Shown: piece after piece, positions 1-8,695 of the stretch
How the letters are laid out: the number at the start of each line of letters is the position of its first letter
Numbering within the stretch: position 1 is the first letter of the stretch
Source of the DNA: JAIYCX01 sp964353175
GTDB lineage: Bacteria; Bdellovibrionota_C; UBA2361; SZUA-149; DAOLCO01
Assembly (NCBI GenBank): GCA_964353175.1
Contig: CAYGUX010000007.1
Location: forward strand, 33,621-97,620
Length of the DNA stretch: 64,000 nucleotides
Direction: 5' to 3'
The notes under the pieces: generated by a model
What the model was told of the DNA's origin: nothing
Database searches by the model: none
Seen by the model: the letters and a program-made list of their open reading frames with translations, nothing else
Translations under genes and position numbers: made by a program

Positions 1-1
1 A

Positions 2-1303
2 TTGCTTTCATTTCTCTATTACTTCTCCCTATGGGAAAAGTCTAACAAATGGTCACACTTGTTTCTATCAGGCTTATTTCTTGGCCTAACCGTCACTATT
101 AGACCATTGGATGGAATTCCCTGTGGTCTTTCTATTATAATACCAACTCTTATTTTACTTAAAAAACGGCCGTATGCCTTGATAGTAGGACTTTGCTCAC
201 TTTTGCCAGGGTTACTGTTATTACTTTGGTATAATAGTAATACAACAGGTAATGCCTTCCTACCTGGATACTTAAAACTTTGGGGAGAGGGTCATAAGAT
301 GGGATTTCATATGAACCCATGGGGGAGAGAGCATACGCTTTTAATTGGACTTAGAAACGAACTTGCAGACCTTCAATTACTTCAAGAGATGCTATTCGAA
401 TGGGCGATTCCATCTTTATTACCTGTTGCCCTACTGCTCTTATCTCCGATTAAACTAACATCCTGGGATAGAAGGCTACTAGCATACACAGTATTATGCC
501 CAATTGCTTATGGAGCATATTGGCATCGTGATGCATTTTTGGGTCCACGATTTGAATATTGCACTATTATTGCATGGATACCATTAAGTGCCAGAGCGAT
601 CATTGAACTCTCCAGTTATTTTAAAAATAAGAATGTGCATATTTTTAAATTATTTAAGCCCGTCCAACTAACTTCACTGATAAAGTTAATATTAGTATTT
701 TCTCTGTCTTATGAGATGTTCTTGGCTGTTCCGCAAAGAGCAGGAATATATAGATCAAGTATGTCCTCATTTAAAACAAACATTAGGGATGAGGCACTAA
801 AGTCGAATATACCTTCAGGATTAATATTCGTTAAATTATCCTGGGGTGCTAGAATATTCTCAGAATTAAGAGGAATGGGTTTAAGCGCAACTGATGCTCA
901 AAGAGCATATTCTTTCTTAGACCATTGTAAGCTATTTATACTTACAAAAGATTCCAGAGAACAAGGTTTAAATAAGACTGAGTTCACTAGGCTTATTAAT
1001 CGTCTGCACGATACGGAGCCCCGAGCTCAGAAAGTTAGAGCCAACTTCGATAGCTCTCTTAAGCTAAATATGGATACAGGACTAGATCCTCAGTGTAAGG
1101 AAGAACTACTGTATGACGTAAAAAATGGCAGGCCTAACTACACGACTTATGAGCCACACATGAGGGCGAATACTCCCAACTTCAGCGGGGAATATATTAT
1201 TGCTAAAGACCTAAGAAGCCGGAATTATGAATTAAGAAAATTCTATCCAAATCTAAAAGCCTATATCTACAATGGTAAAGAATTCAAATTACTAACCCCA
1301 TAA
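2..1303 (+). CDS. Membrane glycosyltransferase-like protein, 5'-truncated by window edge
   Basis: The frame is open to the first base, so the true N-terminus lies outside the window and the apparent TTG start is not trusted. The visible 433 residues have about six hydrophobic segments (roughly 20-50, 57-78, 132-148, 158-175, 185-200, 223-243) followed by a soluble tail of about 190 residues. The TIRPLDG loop followed by a membrane helix, and a luminal-type loop with YNSNTTGNAF and a Trp/His-rich stretch, resemble ArnT/PMT-like (GT39-type) lipid-linked sugar transferases. Those enzymes use polyprenyl-phosphate sugars at the outer face of the inner membrane. The catalytic Asp/Glu loop near the N-terminus is not in the window, so activity cannot be judged. 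The gene converges on pyrG with only 8 bp between stops. Confidence 0.6.
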   Translation: MLSFLYYFSLWEKSNKWSHLFLSGLFLGLTVTIRPLDGIPCGLSIIIPTLILLKKRPYALIVGLCSLLPGLLLLLWYNSNTTGNAFLPGYLKLWGEGHKMGFHMNPWGREHTLLIGLRNELADLQLLQEMLFEWAIPSLLPVALLLLSPIKLTSWDRRLLAYTVLCPIAYGAYWHRDAFLGPRFEYCTIIAWIPLSARAIIELSSYFKNKNVHIFKLFKPVQLTSLIKLILVFSLSYEMFLAVPQRAGIYRSSMSSFKTNIRDEALKSNIPSGLIFVKLSWGARIFSELRGMGLSATDAQRAYSFLDHCKLFILTKDSREQGLNKTEFTRLINRLHDTEPRAQKVRANFDSSLKLNMDTGLDPQCKEELLYDVKNGRPNYTTYEPHMRANTPNFSGEYIIAKDLRSRNYELRKFYPNLKAYIYNGKEFKLLTP

Positions 1304-1311
1304 GGACAAAT

Positions 1312-3045
1312 TTAATTAACCAAGGTTCTATCTGTATCCTTAGACCTAATTGAGTCCTTGCCGGAGATATGCATTGCTAGCTTTTGTCCGTCCTTTTTCC
1401 CGGTTTCGGAATTACTGAGGACTCCATCTCCCTTCTTATCCCTATTCAACATGCTAGCTCTTACAAATTCAACAAACAATGGGTGTGGTGTTAGTGGTCG
1501 AGATTGAAATTCGGGATGAAATTGCACTCCGATAAACCATGGATGATCATTGATCTCAATTACTTCAACAAGAGTATTATCAGGCGATGTTCCAGAAAAA
1601 ACAAGTCCACTATTTTCAAGTTTTTCTCTAAACTCATTGTTTACTTCAAACCTATGTCTATGCCTTTCAGATATTTGACTAACTCCATAGGCTTGTTTGG
1701 ATTTACTCCCCTCCAATAACTTACAGGGATAAGAACCAAGCCTCATAGTCCCACCTAGGTCAGATACTGTCTTTTGGTGCTCCATTATATGAATAACAGG
1801 ATTCTTAGATTTCTCTTCAAATTCTGAGCTACTGGCATCCTTAATACCTGCGACATTTCTAGCGAACTCCACTACCGCCATTTGTAAACCTAAGCAAATT
1901 CCGAAAAATGGTATTTTATTAGATCTAGCATATTCAATCGCCTTAATTTTGCCCTCACTACCTCTCTTTCCAAAGCCTCCAGGCACTAAAATTCCATCGA
2001 CTCCTTGCAGTAAAGATTCTGCACCAGTTTTTTCTATATCTTCTGAGTCAATATAGGTAATATCGACTAAACACTCTTGACTAAATCCACCATGTTGTAA
2101 TGCTTCATTAAGACTCTTGTATGATTCGGTAAGATCAACATACTTTCCAACCATAGCAATCTTAATTGCGCCTTTACTCGGCTTATGGAGAGTATTTTTG
2201 ATATTCTCCCAAGCTTCCAACTGGGGACTACCTGTCCATATATTTAGCTTTTCACAAATTCTAGAATCAAGCCCCTCTTCATGCAACACAAGTGGCAACT
2301 CATAGATGTTAGAAACATCTTTTGCTGAAATAACACAATCCATTCCTACGTTACAAAAAAGACCGATTTTTTCTTTGGCTTTGATGTCTATTTCAACCTC
2401 GCTCCGAAGAACGATAATATCAGGTTGAATTCCAACATTAGTAAGTTCCTTTACACTGTGTTGGGTAGGTTTGGTTTTAATTTCATGGGCTGCATTTAGA
2501 TATGGAACTAAGGTTAAATGCATATAAATTACATTTTCCCGCCCAACATCGAATCTAAATTGTCTAATAGCTTCTAAAAAAGGCAAGCCTTCAATATCCC
2601 CGACAGTTCCACCTATCTCACCTAGGCAAATATCGTAGCCTTTACCCACTTCAATGATTCTTCGTTTTATTTCATCAGTGACATGAGGGATTACTTGGAC
2701 AGTACCACCTAGATACTCACCTTTACGCTCCTTCTTAATTACGCTTTCATAAACCTGACCGGCTGTAAAATTGTTTTGCCTGGTCATCGTAGATGTCAGG
2801 AATCTTTCGTAATGGCCAAGATCGAGATCCGTTTCAGCACCGTCTTCAGTAACAAAGACTTCCCCGTGTTGCATTGGACTCATTGTCCCAGGATCTACGT
2901 TTAAATAAGGGTCAAGCTTACATATTGTGACTTTTAGGCCTCTACTCTCAAGGAGTGCACCAAGACTAGCGCAGGTAAGGCCCTTACCTAGAGAAGACAC
3001 CACACCTCCAGTTACAAAAATGTACTTTGTTGGACGTGATTTCAT
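1312..3045 (-). CDS. pyrG: CTP synthase
   Basis: Amidates UTP to CTP using glutamine and ATP in the cytoplasm. The N-terminal synthetase domain opens with the P-loop-like VTGGVVSSLGKG and contains DPYLNVDPGTMSP and GEIGGTVGDIE. The C-terminal class I glutaminase domain carries the Cys nucleophile in FGICLGLQ (about residue 385) and the His-Glu pair in HPEF. At 577 aa it is slightly longer than the usual 535-550 because of a polar C-terminal tail of about 40 residues after the glutaminase core. I chose ATG at 3045 rather than the ATG four codons upstream (3057), because GGAG sits 6 nt before it. It follows kdsB after 148 bp, a gap holding an inverted repeat (TTACCAT/ATGGTAA, 3108-3131), so a separate promoter is possible. 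Confidence 0.97.
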   Translation of the reverse strand: MKSRPTKYIFVTGGVVSSLGKGLTCASLGALLESRGLKVTICKLDPYLNVDPGTMSPMQHGEVFVTEDGAETDLDLGHYERFLTSTMTRQNNFTAGQVYESVIKKERKGEYLGGTVQVIPHVTDEIKRRIIEVGKGYDICLGEIGGTVGDIEGLPFLEAIRQFRFDVGRENVIYMHLTLVPYLNAAHEIKTKPTQHSVKELTNVGIQPDIIVLRSEVEIDIKAKEKIGLFCNVGMDCVISAKDVSNIYELPLVLHEEGLDSRICEKLNIWTGSPQLEAWENIKNTLHKPSKGAIKIAMVGKYVDLTESYKSLNEALQHGGFSQECLVDITYIDSEDIEKTGAESLLQGVDGILVPGGFGKRGSEGKIKAIEYARSNKIPFFGICLGLQMAVVEFARNVAGIKDASSSEFEEKSKNPVIHIMEHQKTVSDLGGTMRLGSYPCKLLEGSKSKQAYGVSQISERHRHRFEVNNEFREKLENSGLVFSGTSPDNTLVEVIEINDHPWFIGVQFHPEFQSRPLTPHPLFVEFVRASMLNRDKKGDGVLSNSETGKKDGQKLAMHISGKDSIRSKDTDRTLVN

Positions 3046-3205
3046 AAACTTCTCCATATTATAAGGTTGGATTTATGAATGCTCCAAACCCCAATTAAAA
3101 CTCTCCATTACCATGACTGCTGTTATGGTAACTAAGGGGATAATTGATACCATATAGTACGAGATAAAGCTAGTATCCGTTTAAATTAAGAAAAAATTTA
3201 TAGCG

Positions 3206-3994
3206 TTATTTTAAACCCTTAGCGTGTTCAATAGCCTTATCTAAATCTTCAGGTGTGTCTATTTCGATGGAGTGCTCCATCAAGTCCCTAGGAATAATAC
3301 ATACACCCACTCTAAAGCCCAATGTCAATAATCTAAGTTGTTCTAACTTCTCAACATTCTCTAGCGAGGCCTCCAATGAATTATCGGATAATGCAAAAAG
3401 AGACTCTTTATTAAATAGATATAAACCAATATGCTTTAAAGCCCACACTCTTCGTTCAGAATCAGGTATAATTTTCCACTCATCATCATCTCTAGGGTAC
3501 GGGACTGCTGCCCTACTAAAATATAATGCTCTTCCATTGTCACCTATTACCACCTTTACAGCAGTAGGCTTTATAAATTCCTCCCTGTCATAGATTGGAA
3601 TTGCAATGGTAACCATGTCGAAATTTTCTATATTCTTTTTAAAGAAATTAATGGCAAGTGAAATGGCACTAGGCTCTATAAATGGCATATCCCCTTGCAC
3701 ATTTAAAGCGATATCCCAATCTACATTTAACTTTTGGAGAGCTTCCGCTACTCTAGCTGAGCCTGTAGGTGCTTCGGTTGAAGTCATTACCACGGTAGCT
3801 CCAAATTCTTCTGATAGATCTCTAATCTCTAGATCATCTGTAGCCACATATAAAGAGTCGATATCTTCACAAAGACTAGCTTGCGCCCAAACACGCTCTA
3901 CTAAACTTTTTCCATCAATATCCTTAAGGGGCTTTTCACTTAGTCTAGTTGAACCCCGTCTTGCGGGAATAACAGCGATAACTTTTGTTTTCAT
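3206..3994 (-). CDS. kdsB: 3-deoxy-manno-octulosonate cytidylyltransferase (CMP-KDO synthetase)
   Basis: Activates KDO with CTP to CMP-KDO for lipopolysaccharide inner-core assembly, which marks a Gram-negative envelope. The nucleotide-binding start IPARRGSTRLSEKPL corresponds to the family signature, and NVQGDMPFI (about residue 98) is the metal/nucleotide-binding GD motif. The C-terminal SIEIDTPEDL is also typical. At 262 aa it is near the usual length of about 250. It lies directly upstream of pyrG, whose product CTP is its co-substrate, and 14 nt downstream of an uncharacterised membrane-protein gene on the same strand. Confidence 0.95.
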   Translation of the reverse strand: MKTKVIAVIPARRGSTRLSEKPLKDIDGKSLVERVWAQASLCEDIDSLYVATDDLEIRDLSEEFGATVVMTSTEAPTGSARVAEALQKLNVDWDIALNVQGDMPFIEPSAISLAINFFKKNIENFDMVTIAIPIYDREEFIKPTAVKVVIGDNGRALYFSRAAVPYPRDDDEWKIIPDSERRVWALKHIGLYLFNKESLFALSDNSLEASLENVEKLEQLRLLTLGFRVGVCIIPRDLMEHSIEIDTPEDLDKAIEHAKGLK

Positions 3995-4008
3995 AAGTAA
4001 TCAATTTC

Positions 4009-4710
4009 CTAACGTAATTTTAAAATCAATTTCCCTCTAAATACCATAATAAAAAATACCGCATATAAAATAGGAATAAATGCGATAGCCATACTTGGAT
4101 TTCTAAATAAGTTACTTAAAAGACTTAATGTACTACGAAGCATATTTAGTGGATCTTGACTAAAGAATACTAGTAAGTTGTTTGGATTTTTAATTATTAA
4201 TGGAGACATGCAAACTATCATTGGCGCAAACCAAACAATAAAATATTTAGAGATAAACTCAAAAGATGACTGAACCAAATCTCCAATATTTGACTCCTCC
4301 AAATATAAAAATTCAATAATTGGATTTAACAACACACATATTAATATTCCAACCGCTAATTTCAAAAATAAGACCTGGACAAGGCTGAGTGCTAAATTTA
4401 CGATGAATAATCCGACAAATAAAGTCATTGCCAGTTGAAATAAGTTTAATCCTTCATACTTAATTATATGCAGAGAAAATTTTTCCTTTAGGACGACATT
4501 CCGAACTAAAACCAAATAGTAGGAGACGATAAAGACATAAAGAATTCCAAGAATAAATCCCCCAATCATACCCAACATAGCTATTAATGGGCTAACTAAT
4601 CCCACAACAAATAGCACTGGTATCTGAATTAAAATTTGTCTCCAAGCCTTCAGAACGGAATGGAAAGATTCTAAAAATGTACTTATGTATATATCTACTA
4701 TTTTCATCAT
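4009..4710 (-). CDS. Uncharacterised polytopic membrane protein
   Basis: A 233-residue protein of which more than half is hydrophobic, with about six predicted membrane spans (near 30-50, 50-70, 98-118, 115-135, 155-172, 205-228). I see no catalytic motif and recognise no family with certainty. The short loops and absence of charged residues within the spans do not suggest a transporter with a known signature. It begins 6 nt after the pcnB stop and ends 14 nt before kdsB, so it is almost certainly co-transcribed with them. An envelope role is only a guess from the kdsB neighbour. Confidence 0.75.
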   Translation of the reverse strand: MMKIVDIYISTFLESFHSVLKAWRQILIQIPVLFVVGLVSPLIAMLGMIGGFILGILYVFIVSYYLVLVRNVVLKEKFSLHIIKYEGLNLFQLAMTLFVGLFIVNLALSLVQVLFLKLAVGILICVLLNPIIEFLYLEESNIGDLVQSSFEFISKYFIVWFAPMIVCMSPLIIKNPNNLLVFFSQDPLNMLRSTLSLLSNLFRNPSMAIAFIPILYAVFFIMVFRGKLILKLR

Positions 4711-4716
4711 CTGTTT

Positions 4717-6234
4717 CTAAGTATTACTCTTTTTGGGCTTTAATGTGGTAGTATTTTTCTTAGGGCTATTACGATAATTACGTTTCTCTCTAACTTTATA
4801 CTCTAAGAGTGTACTTAAATTTTTAGGAATTTCCTCATCTAGAATTTTAAGTAAAAGTCGCAAATTTTCTCTTTCTTCCTCGTGAAGGGACTTAATCAAT
4901 TCTCCTAAGGAGAGAACTTCATCCTTAATATTCATAACTAGAGAAGTTCTAATTCTGAATCTAAGCACCAATAAACGCTCTAACGCAAACTTTTCCCTCT
5001 TAGTCAGACAACATGGCTCAAACCACTTCCCGATTACCCTTGCAGTTCCACTTACTCTATCCCTAGTATTGCGTTCTCTCTTAAAGGGTTTTAAGCGAAA
5101 GACAGGCCCATTGCTGTCTTCTTCATCGCTCCCATTTTCATTTTTGAATTCGTATAATTCAGGCTTTTCGTCTGCTAAAATATTAAATTTTTCTTCCTCT
5201 GTTAAGGAATCATAGGAACCACTGATATTATAACTTTCTCTCTGATCATTTAAGCCAATAAGCATACAAGCTAAAAACACCTCTGAACCAGGATCAACAC
5301 CTGCATTAATCATAGAATCTAGACTTTGGAATCGACCTAAAAATCGTTTTAACCATGCTTTAGTTTTCGTTGCTAAATTGGTATCGATTCTAGGTAACAT
5401 TTCTTTGATAACATTATGTTCACCCAATGCTAGGAATGTCTTTAAGAATGCACCTGAATAAAAATCCTTTAGCAACTCTTCATAAATTCGTGAGGTTGGA
5501 ACTAGATTAAGTTTATCAACATGCCTAAGCATAGATTGTTCAGTCTTCTTTTCGATAGTAAAACCTAGCCTTGCCGCATGCCTAGCCGCTCTTATGATGC
5601 GAACAGGATCCTCAGTAAATCTTTCATCTGCTTGCCCAATAATTTTAATTCTTTTTTCTTGAAGGTCTTTCATCCCACCGACATAATCGATAATGGTAAA
5701 ATCCTCGGCATTATAAAATAGAGCATTTACGGTTAGGTCTCTTCTTAATGCGTCGGATTGAGCTGTTCCAAAAGTATTGTCAGTTGGCAAAGTCTTACTT
5801 TCTTCATCTGGTGGAGCTTCCATTTCTGCTCGAAAGGTTGCCACTTCTATTATCTTCCCACCATAGAAATATACATGTGCAATTTTAAATCGTTTACCAA
5901 TAATTCTAGAGTTTCTAAATAAATCTCTAAGTTCTTCTGGCGTAGCATCCGTACAAATATCAAAATCTTTTGGTCTTTTTCGAACTAGCAAATCTCTAAC
6001 TCCCCCACCAACAAGATAAGCTTGATAACCGTAGCTCTGTAAACGTCTCAAGACTTTTAAGGCATCTTGATCAATATCTTTCCTAGAAATACAATGTTCA
6101 TCTCTTGGTATGATAAGTGGCTGCCCTGGCAACTTTCTATTTGTTTGCCCATCTCTACCATCGTCTAAGTTTGGATCAGACTTAGGAGTTGATTGTGTTT
6201 TGTTTCTTCTATTATCTGGATTTTTTGGAATCAT
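4717..6234 (-). CDS. pcnB: Poly(A) polymerase I / CCA-adding enzyme family (PcnB type)
   Basis: Class II nucleotidyltransferase that adds 3' poly(A) tails to RNA and so marks it for decay. The N-terminal core matches PcnB closely: ISRKDIDQDALKVL, then the LVGGGVRDLL active-site loop and KDFDICTDATPEE with the catalytic Asp pair, then FRNSRIIGKRFK and the RRDLTVNAL arm. The leading ISRKDI motif and basic tails favour poly(A) polymerase over a CCA-adding enzyme, but the two are hard to separate by sequence. The N-terminal 40 residues and the Lys/Arg-rich C-terminus are low complexity. It lies 27 nt after the CBS-domain gene in the same run. The decay exonuclease pnp is elsewhere in this window. 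Confidence 0.88.
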   Translation of the reverse strand: MIPKNPDNRRNKTQSTPKSDPNLDDGRDGQTNRKLPGQPLIIPRDEHCISRKDIDQDALKVLRRLQSYGYQAYLVGGGVRDLLVRKRPKDFDICTDATPEELRDLFRNSRIIGKRFKIAHVYFYGGKIIEVATFRAEMEAPPDEESKTLPTDNTFGTAQSDALRRDLTVNALFYNAEDFTIIDYVGGMKDLQEKRIKIIGQADERFTEDPVRIIRAARHAARLGFTIEKKTEQSMLRHVDKLNLVPTSRIYEELLKDFYSGAFLKTFLALGEHNVIKEMLPRIDTNLATKTKAWLKRFLGRFQSLDSMINAGVDPGSEVFLACMLIGLNDQRESYNISGSYDSLTEEEKFNILADEKPELYEFKNENGSDEEDSNGPVFRLKPFKRERNTRDRVSGTARVIGKWFEPCCLTKREKFALERLLVLRFRIRTSLVMNIKDEVLSLGELIKSLHEEERENLRLLLKILDEEIPKNLSTLLEYKVREKRNYRNSPKKNTTTLKPKKSNT

Positions 6235-6261
6235 TATTTAGTATTTCTTTAATGCCTATTT

Positions 6262-7305
6262 CTAGCTCTTAAATTCTGGCTTCTTTAATTCATGAAGTGT
6301 CTTTGCGTACGACCTTAGGTCTCTGACTTCATCGAATTCATCGACGATTTCACTCCCCAATATTTCTTCTAAAATATCCTCAAGAGTTACTACACCAGCG
6401 AAACCGCCATGCTCATTAATCACTGCACAAATCGGTACCTGCCTATCAACCATTTGTAACATTAGCTTATCAACCCTCAAGGTATCCGGAACACTATCGA
6501 TCGGTCTAATGAGGTCTTTTATAGTTTCGGTTTGACATCCACTAAGTAGTGCTTTTGCTATATCTCTTTGAGTTACGTACCCCGAAGGCTCGTCAAGATC
6601 ATTATCTGGGAAAACTGGTATTCTCGAATGTGGAAGTGCGAATAAAGTATCTCTCAAGGTACTAACTAGTAAACCTTCTTTAAATGACAATACAACTACT
6701 CTGGGTGTAAGAATATCCCTCACTAGCACAGTATCTAGTCCAATAACATTACGGATTACAGAATCCTCTAAAGAATCAATAACACCCTCTTCCTTGCCGA
6801 GTTCTGCCATACTTAAAACTTCTTCATGGCTTATTTTTGGCTCCTCTTCAGCCCCATTGCCCATTTTTTTGGAAAAGATTTCAGTAACATATATTAGTGG
6901 ATAAAGTAGTGTAATGAGCATTTGAAGAGGGATTGCAATTAACAAGCTTACCTGACGATTGTAATCACTACCAAGTTTTTTGGGGACAATTTCACTAACA
7001 AATAATACAAGGATAGTGAATATGACTGAAAACCCAATTAAAGCGCGGTCCCCATATACGCTCACAATACTACCTGCTATACTAGCACCCAAGGTATGAG
7101 AGACCGTATTCAATATCAATATGGCCGCTATAGGTTCACCTAATTTTTCTTTAAAATTTAACATTATCTTAGCTCTTTTCGAGCCTGATTCTGCTAGATA
7201 TCTAAGATAAGGCAGAGAGACTGTTAAGAGTGCTGCCTCCATAAGGGAACATAGAAAAGAAATCGCAAGTGCAGCAGAAACTACTATAACTAGAACGAGA
7301 ATCAT
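6262..7305 (-). CDS. CNNM/HlyC-CorC family membrane protein with DUF21 and two CBS domains
   Basis: The N-terminal half (residues 1-140) is a DUF21 transmembrane domain with about four spans, including SLMEAALLTVS and the conserved SEIVPKKLG. The second half (about 190-325) is a tandem CBS pair: VRDILTPR and SRIPVF for the first, then an SVPDTL and GGFAGVVTLEDILEEILG end for the second. CBS pairs bind adenosine nucleotides, and the family is linked to Mg2+/Co2+ efflux and resistance. The usual CorC_HlyC C-terminal domain is missing, so the 347-aa protein stops shortly after EEILGSEIVDEFDE. It sits 7 nt after the MFS gene and 27 nt before pcnB. Confidence 0.85.
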   Translation of the reverse strand: MILVLVIVVSAALAISFLCSLMEAALLTVSLPYLRYLAESGSKRAKIMLNFKEKLGEPIAAILILNTVSHTLGASIAGSIVSVYGDRALIGFSVIFTILVLFVSEIVPKKLGSDYNRQVSLLIAIPLQMLITLLYPLIYVTEIFSKKMGNGAEEEPKISHEEVLSMAELGKEEGVIDSLEDSVIRNVIGLDTVLVRDILTPRVVVLSFKEGLLVSTLRDTLFALPHSRIPVFPDNDLDEPSGYVTQRDIAKALLSGCQTETIKDLIRPIDSVPDTLRVDKLMLQMVDRQVPICAVINEHGGFAGVVTLEDILEEILGSEIVDEFDEVRDLRSYAKTLHELKKPEFKS

Positions 7306-7312
7306 AAAAAAC

Positions 7313-8422
7313 TTAAGCCTTAATCTTACTAGAAAATATAAACGGTAGCGCTAAAAACGGTAACATCGCAGCATAAAAGAAAGACTCTTTGAGGCTAATA
7401 GAAATAAGTAACCGAGACATAACATAAGAACCTAACACCATTCCTAGCGTTAATGCACACTGGTTCATCACTGAAATATTAATCGCTCCAAATTTACTGT
7501 TCATATCTTTAAGATATCTCATACTAATAATATCATTTAAAATCCAAGTTGGGACATGCAGAAATTGAATTAGGTAAAACCCAATATAGCTAGTTTCAGG
7601 TATCCCGAGTACCCATACTCTTAAGGAAGTAAATAAAATGACTATAATAGCCAAAAATCTATATGGCAAGCCATCTGATAGTTTACCCACTAAACCTACC
7701 GTAGTAAAATTTATAACGCCTAATAACATATTACTAAGTGCTATTTCTAAGGAACTACAGCCCATTTCACTCATTCTCAGTATAAGATAACGAAAAAATA
7801 CACAAAATCCTGCCCAAACAAATAATTGAAAACAAAGAAACGGTATTAACGAAAACAGCTGTGTTACGCCTCCGAGAGAATTGGCGTCCTTGTAAGGATT
7901 ACACGGATTGGCTCGTCGAATAAAGATAAACGCAAATAATCCTCCCAGACCCAAAAAAAATGGAATGCAGCTTGGTGAAATTATATCAGTACAAAATCCA
8001 CAAAGAAGCAGCCCAAACATAAACCCTATAGAGCCAAATTTTCTATACGCTCCATACTCTTCTCCAAAATTTAACCCTGTTTGCGATGCAGCATCCTTAA
8101 TCATTTGTAGAGATAATATTGGTACTAGCGCATTCACTACCGATAAACAAATTAGGACTAAAGCAAAAATGGTATAAATAATAACATAATGGCTACTTAA
8201 AACTAATATCGGGGACAACAGAAAAAAAAGTAAAAATGAAACCTGAGAAAGGCCGCTTAAAGGAAGTTTTGAATTAGCTTTCACTTTGAAGTTAAGAATC
8301 AAAAGCAATAACAAACCAACTAGAGAGAATAGATAAGCATTAGCTTCCAAAGTGGCTATTTCTCTCTGCGAAAAACCTATTGAAGTCCAGTATAACGGAA
8401 AAAATGTAGAACATGCGAGCAC
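7313..8422 (-). CDS. MFS transporter (MFS_1-like), start codon uncertain
   Basis: A 369-residue protein with about 11 hydrophobic segments and the FGLLLCGF and GLVGKLSDG loops typical of major facilitators, nearest in look to the NupG/MFSD6-like group. The substrate is unknown. The first standard start is GTG at 8422, but this cuts into what looks like the first helix, because the same frame stays open back to about 8500. The upstream stretch encodes SFRYSLICQLFVLA, a plausible loop-plus-helix, yet holds no ATG, GTG or TTG. A non-standard start (CTG at 8494 or ATT just before it) or a sequencing frameshift would restore a full N-terminus. It ends 7 nt before the CBS-domain gene. Confidence 0.75.
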   Translation of the reverse strand: MLACSTFFPLYWTSIGFSQREIATLEANAYLFSLVGLLLLLILNFKVKANSKLPLSGLSQVSFLLFFLLSPILVLSSHYVIIYTIFALVLICLSVVNALVPILSLQMIKDAASQTGLNFGEEYGAYRKFGSIGFMFGLLLCGFCTDIISPSCIPFFLGLGGLFAFIFIRRANPCNPYKDANSLGGVTQLFSLIPFLCFQLFVWAGFCVFFRYLILRMSEMGCSSLEIALSNMLLGVINFTTVGLVGKLSDGLPYRFLAIIVILFTSLRVWVLGIPETSYIGFYLIQFLHVPTWILNDIISMRYLKDMNSKFGAINISVMNQCALTLGMVLGSYVMSRLLISISLKESFFYAAMLPFLALPFIFSSKIKA

Positions 8423-8496
8423 AAACAGCTGGCAAATTAAACTATACCGAAAGCTCCATAGTACCCTATGACTATCTATATCGAGATTTTCCAGAA

Positions 8497-8637
8497 TTAT
8501 CTTTTCTTATTTAAGGCAAGATATAAAAGACCACCAGCGATAGCTACGAATGTAAATACACGAGCGTTATAAGAGGACTTAGCAGCAAATACCATCAACA
8601 ATACTACTAAACCACCGATACCTTTTATCCAAAGCAT
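8497..8637 (-). CDS. 46-residue membrane micro-protein
   Basis: A short ORF beginning ATG at 8637 and ending TAA at 8497 encodes MLWIKGIGGLVVLLMVF then AAKSSYNARVFTFV and a second hydrophobic stretch ending in LNKKR. It reads as two short membrane helices joined by a small polar turn, with a positive C-terminus that should face the cytoplasm. No family is recognised. It fills most of the 272-bp gap between serS and the MFS gene on the same strand. The upstream Shine-Dalgarno is weak (AGGG 7 nt before ATG). The coding call rests on its amphipathic layout and position in the run, not on homology. Confidence 0.5.
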   Translation of the reverse strand: MLWIKGIGGLVVLLMVFAAKSSYNARVFTFVAIAGGLLYLALNKKR

Positions 8638-8695
8638 ATTAAGACCCTATTAATCATTAATAATTTACAAAGCGCCCTATTCAAGCGCTAACTTT

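Noticed and set aside
3108..3131. TTACCAT/ATGGTAA inverted repeat as a pyrG attenuator
   Set aside because: Stem of 7 bp with a 10-nt loop and only a short, interrupted T-run; mentioned only as a note under pyrG.
3606..4040. 144-codon open frame on the plus strand over kdsB
   Set aside because: It lies antisense to a well-supported gene and has no motif; it is a shadow frame, as are 14535-14963 (-) over ispH and 27462-28052 (+) over the helicase gene.
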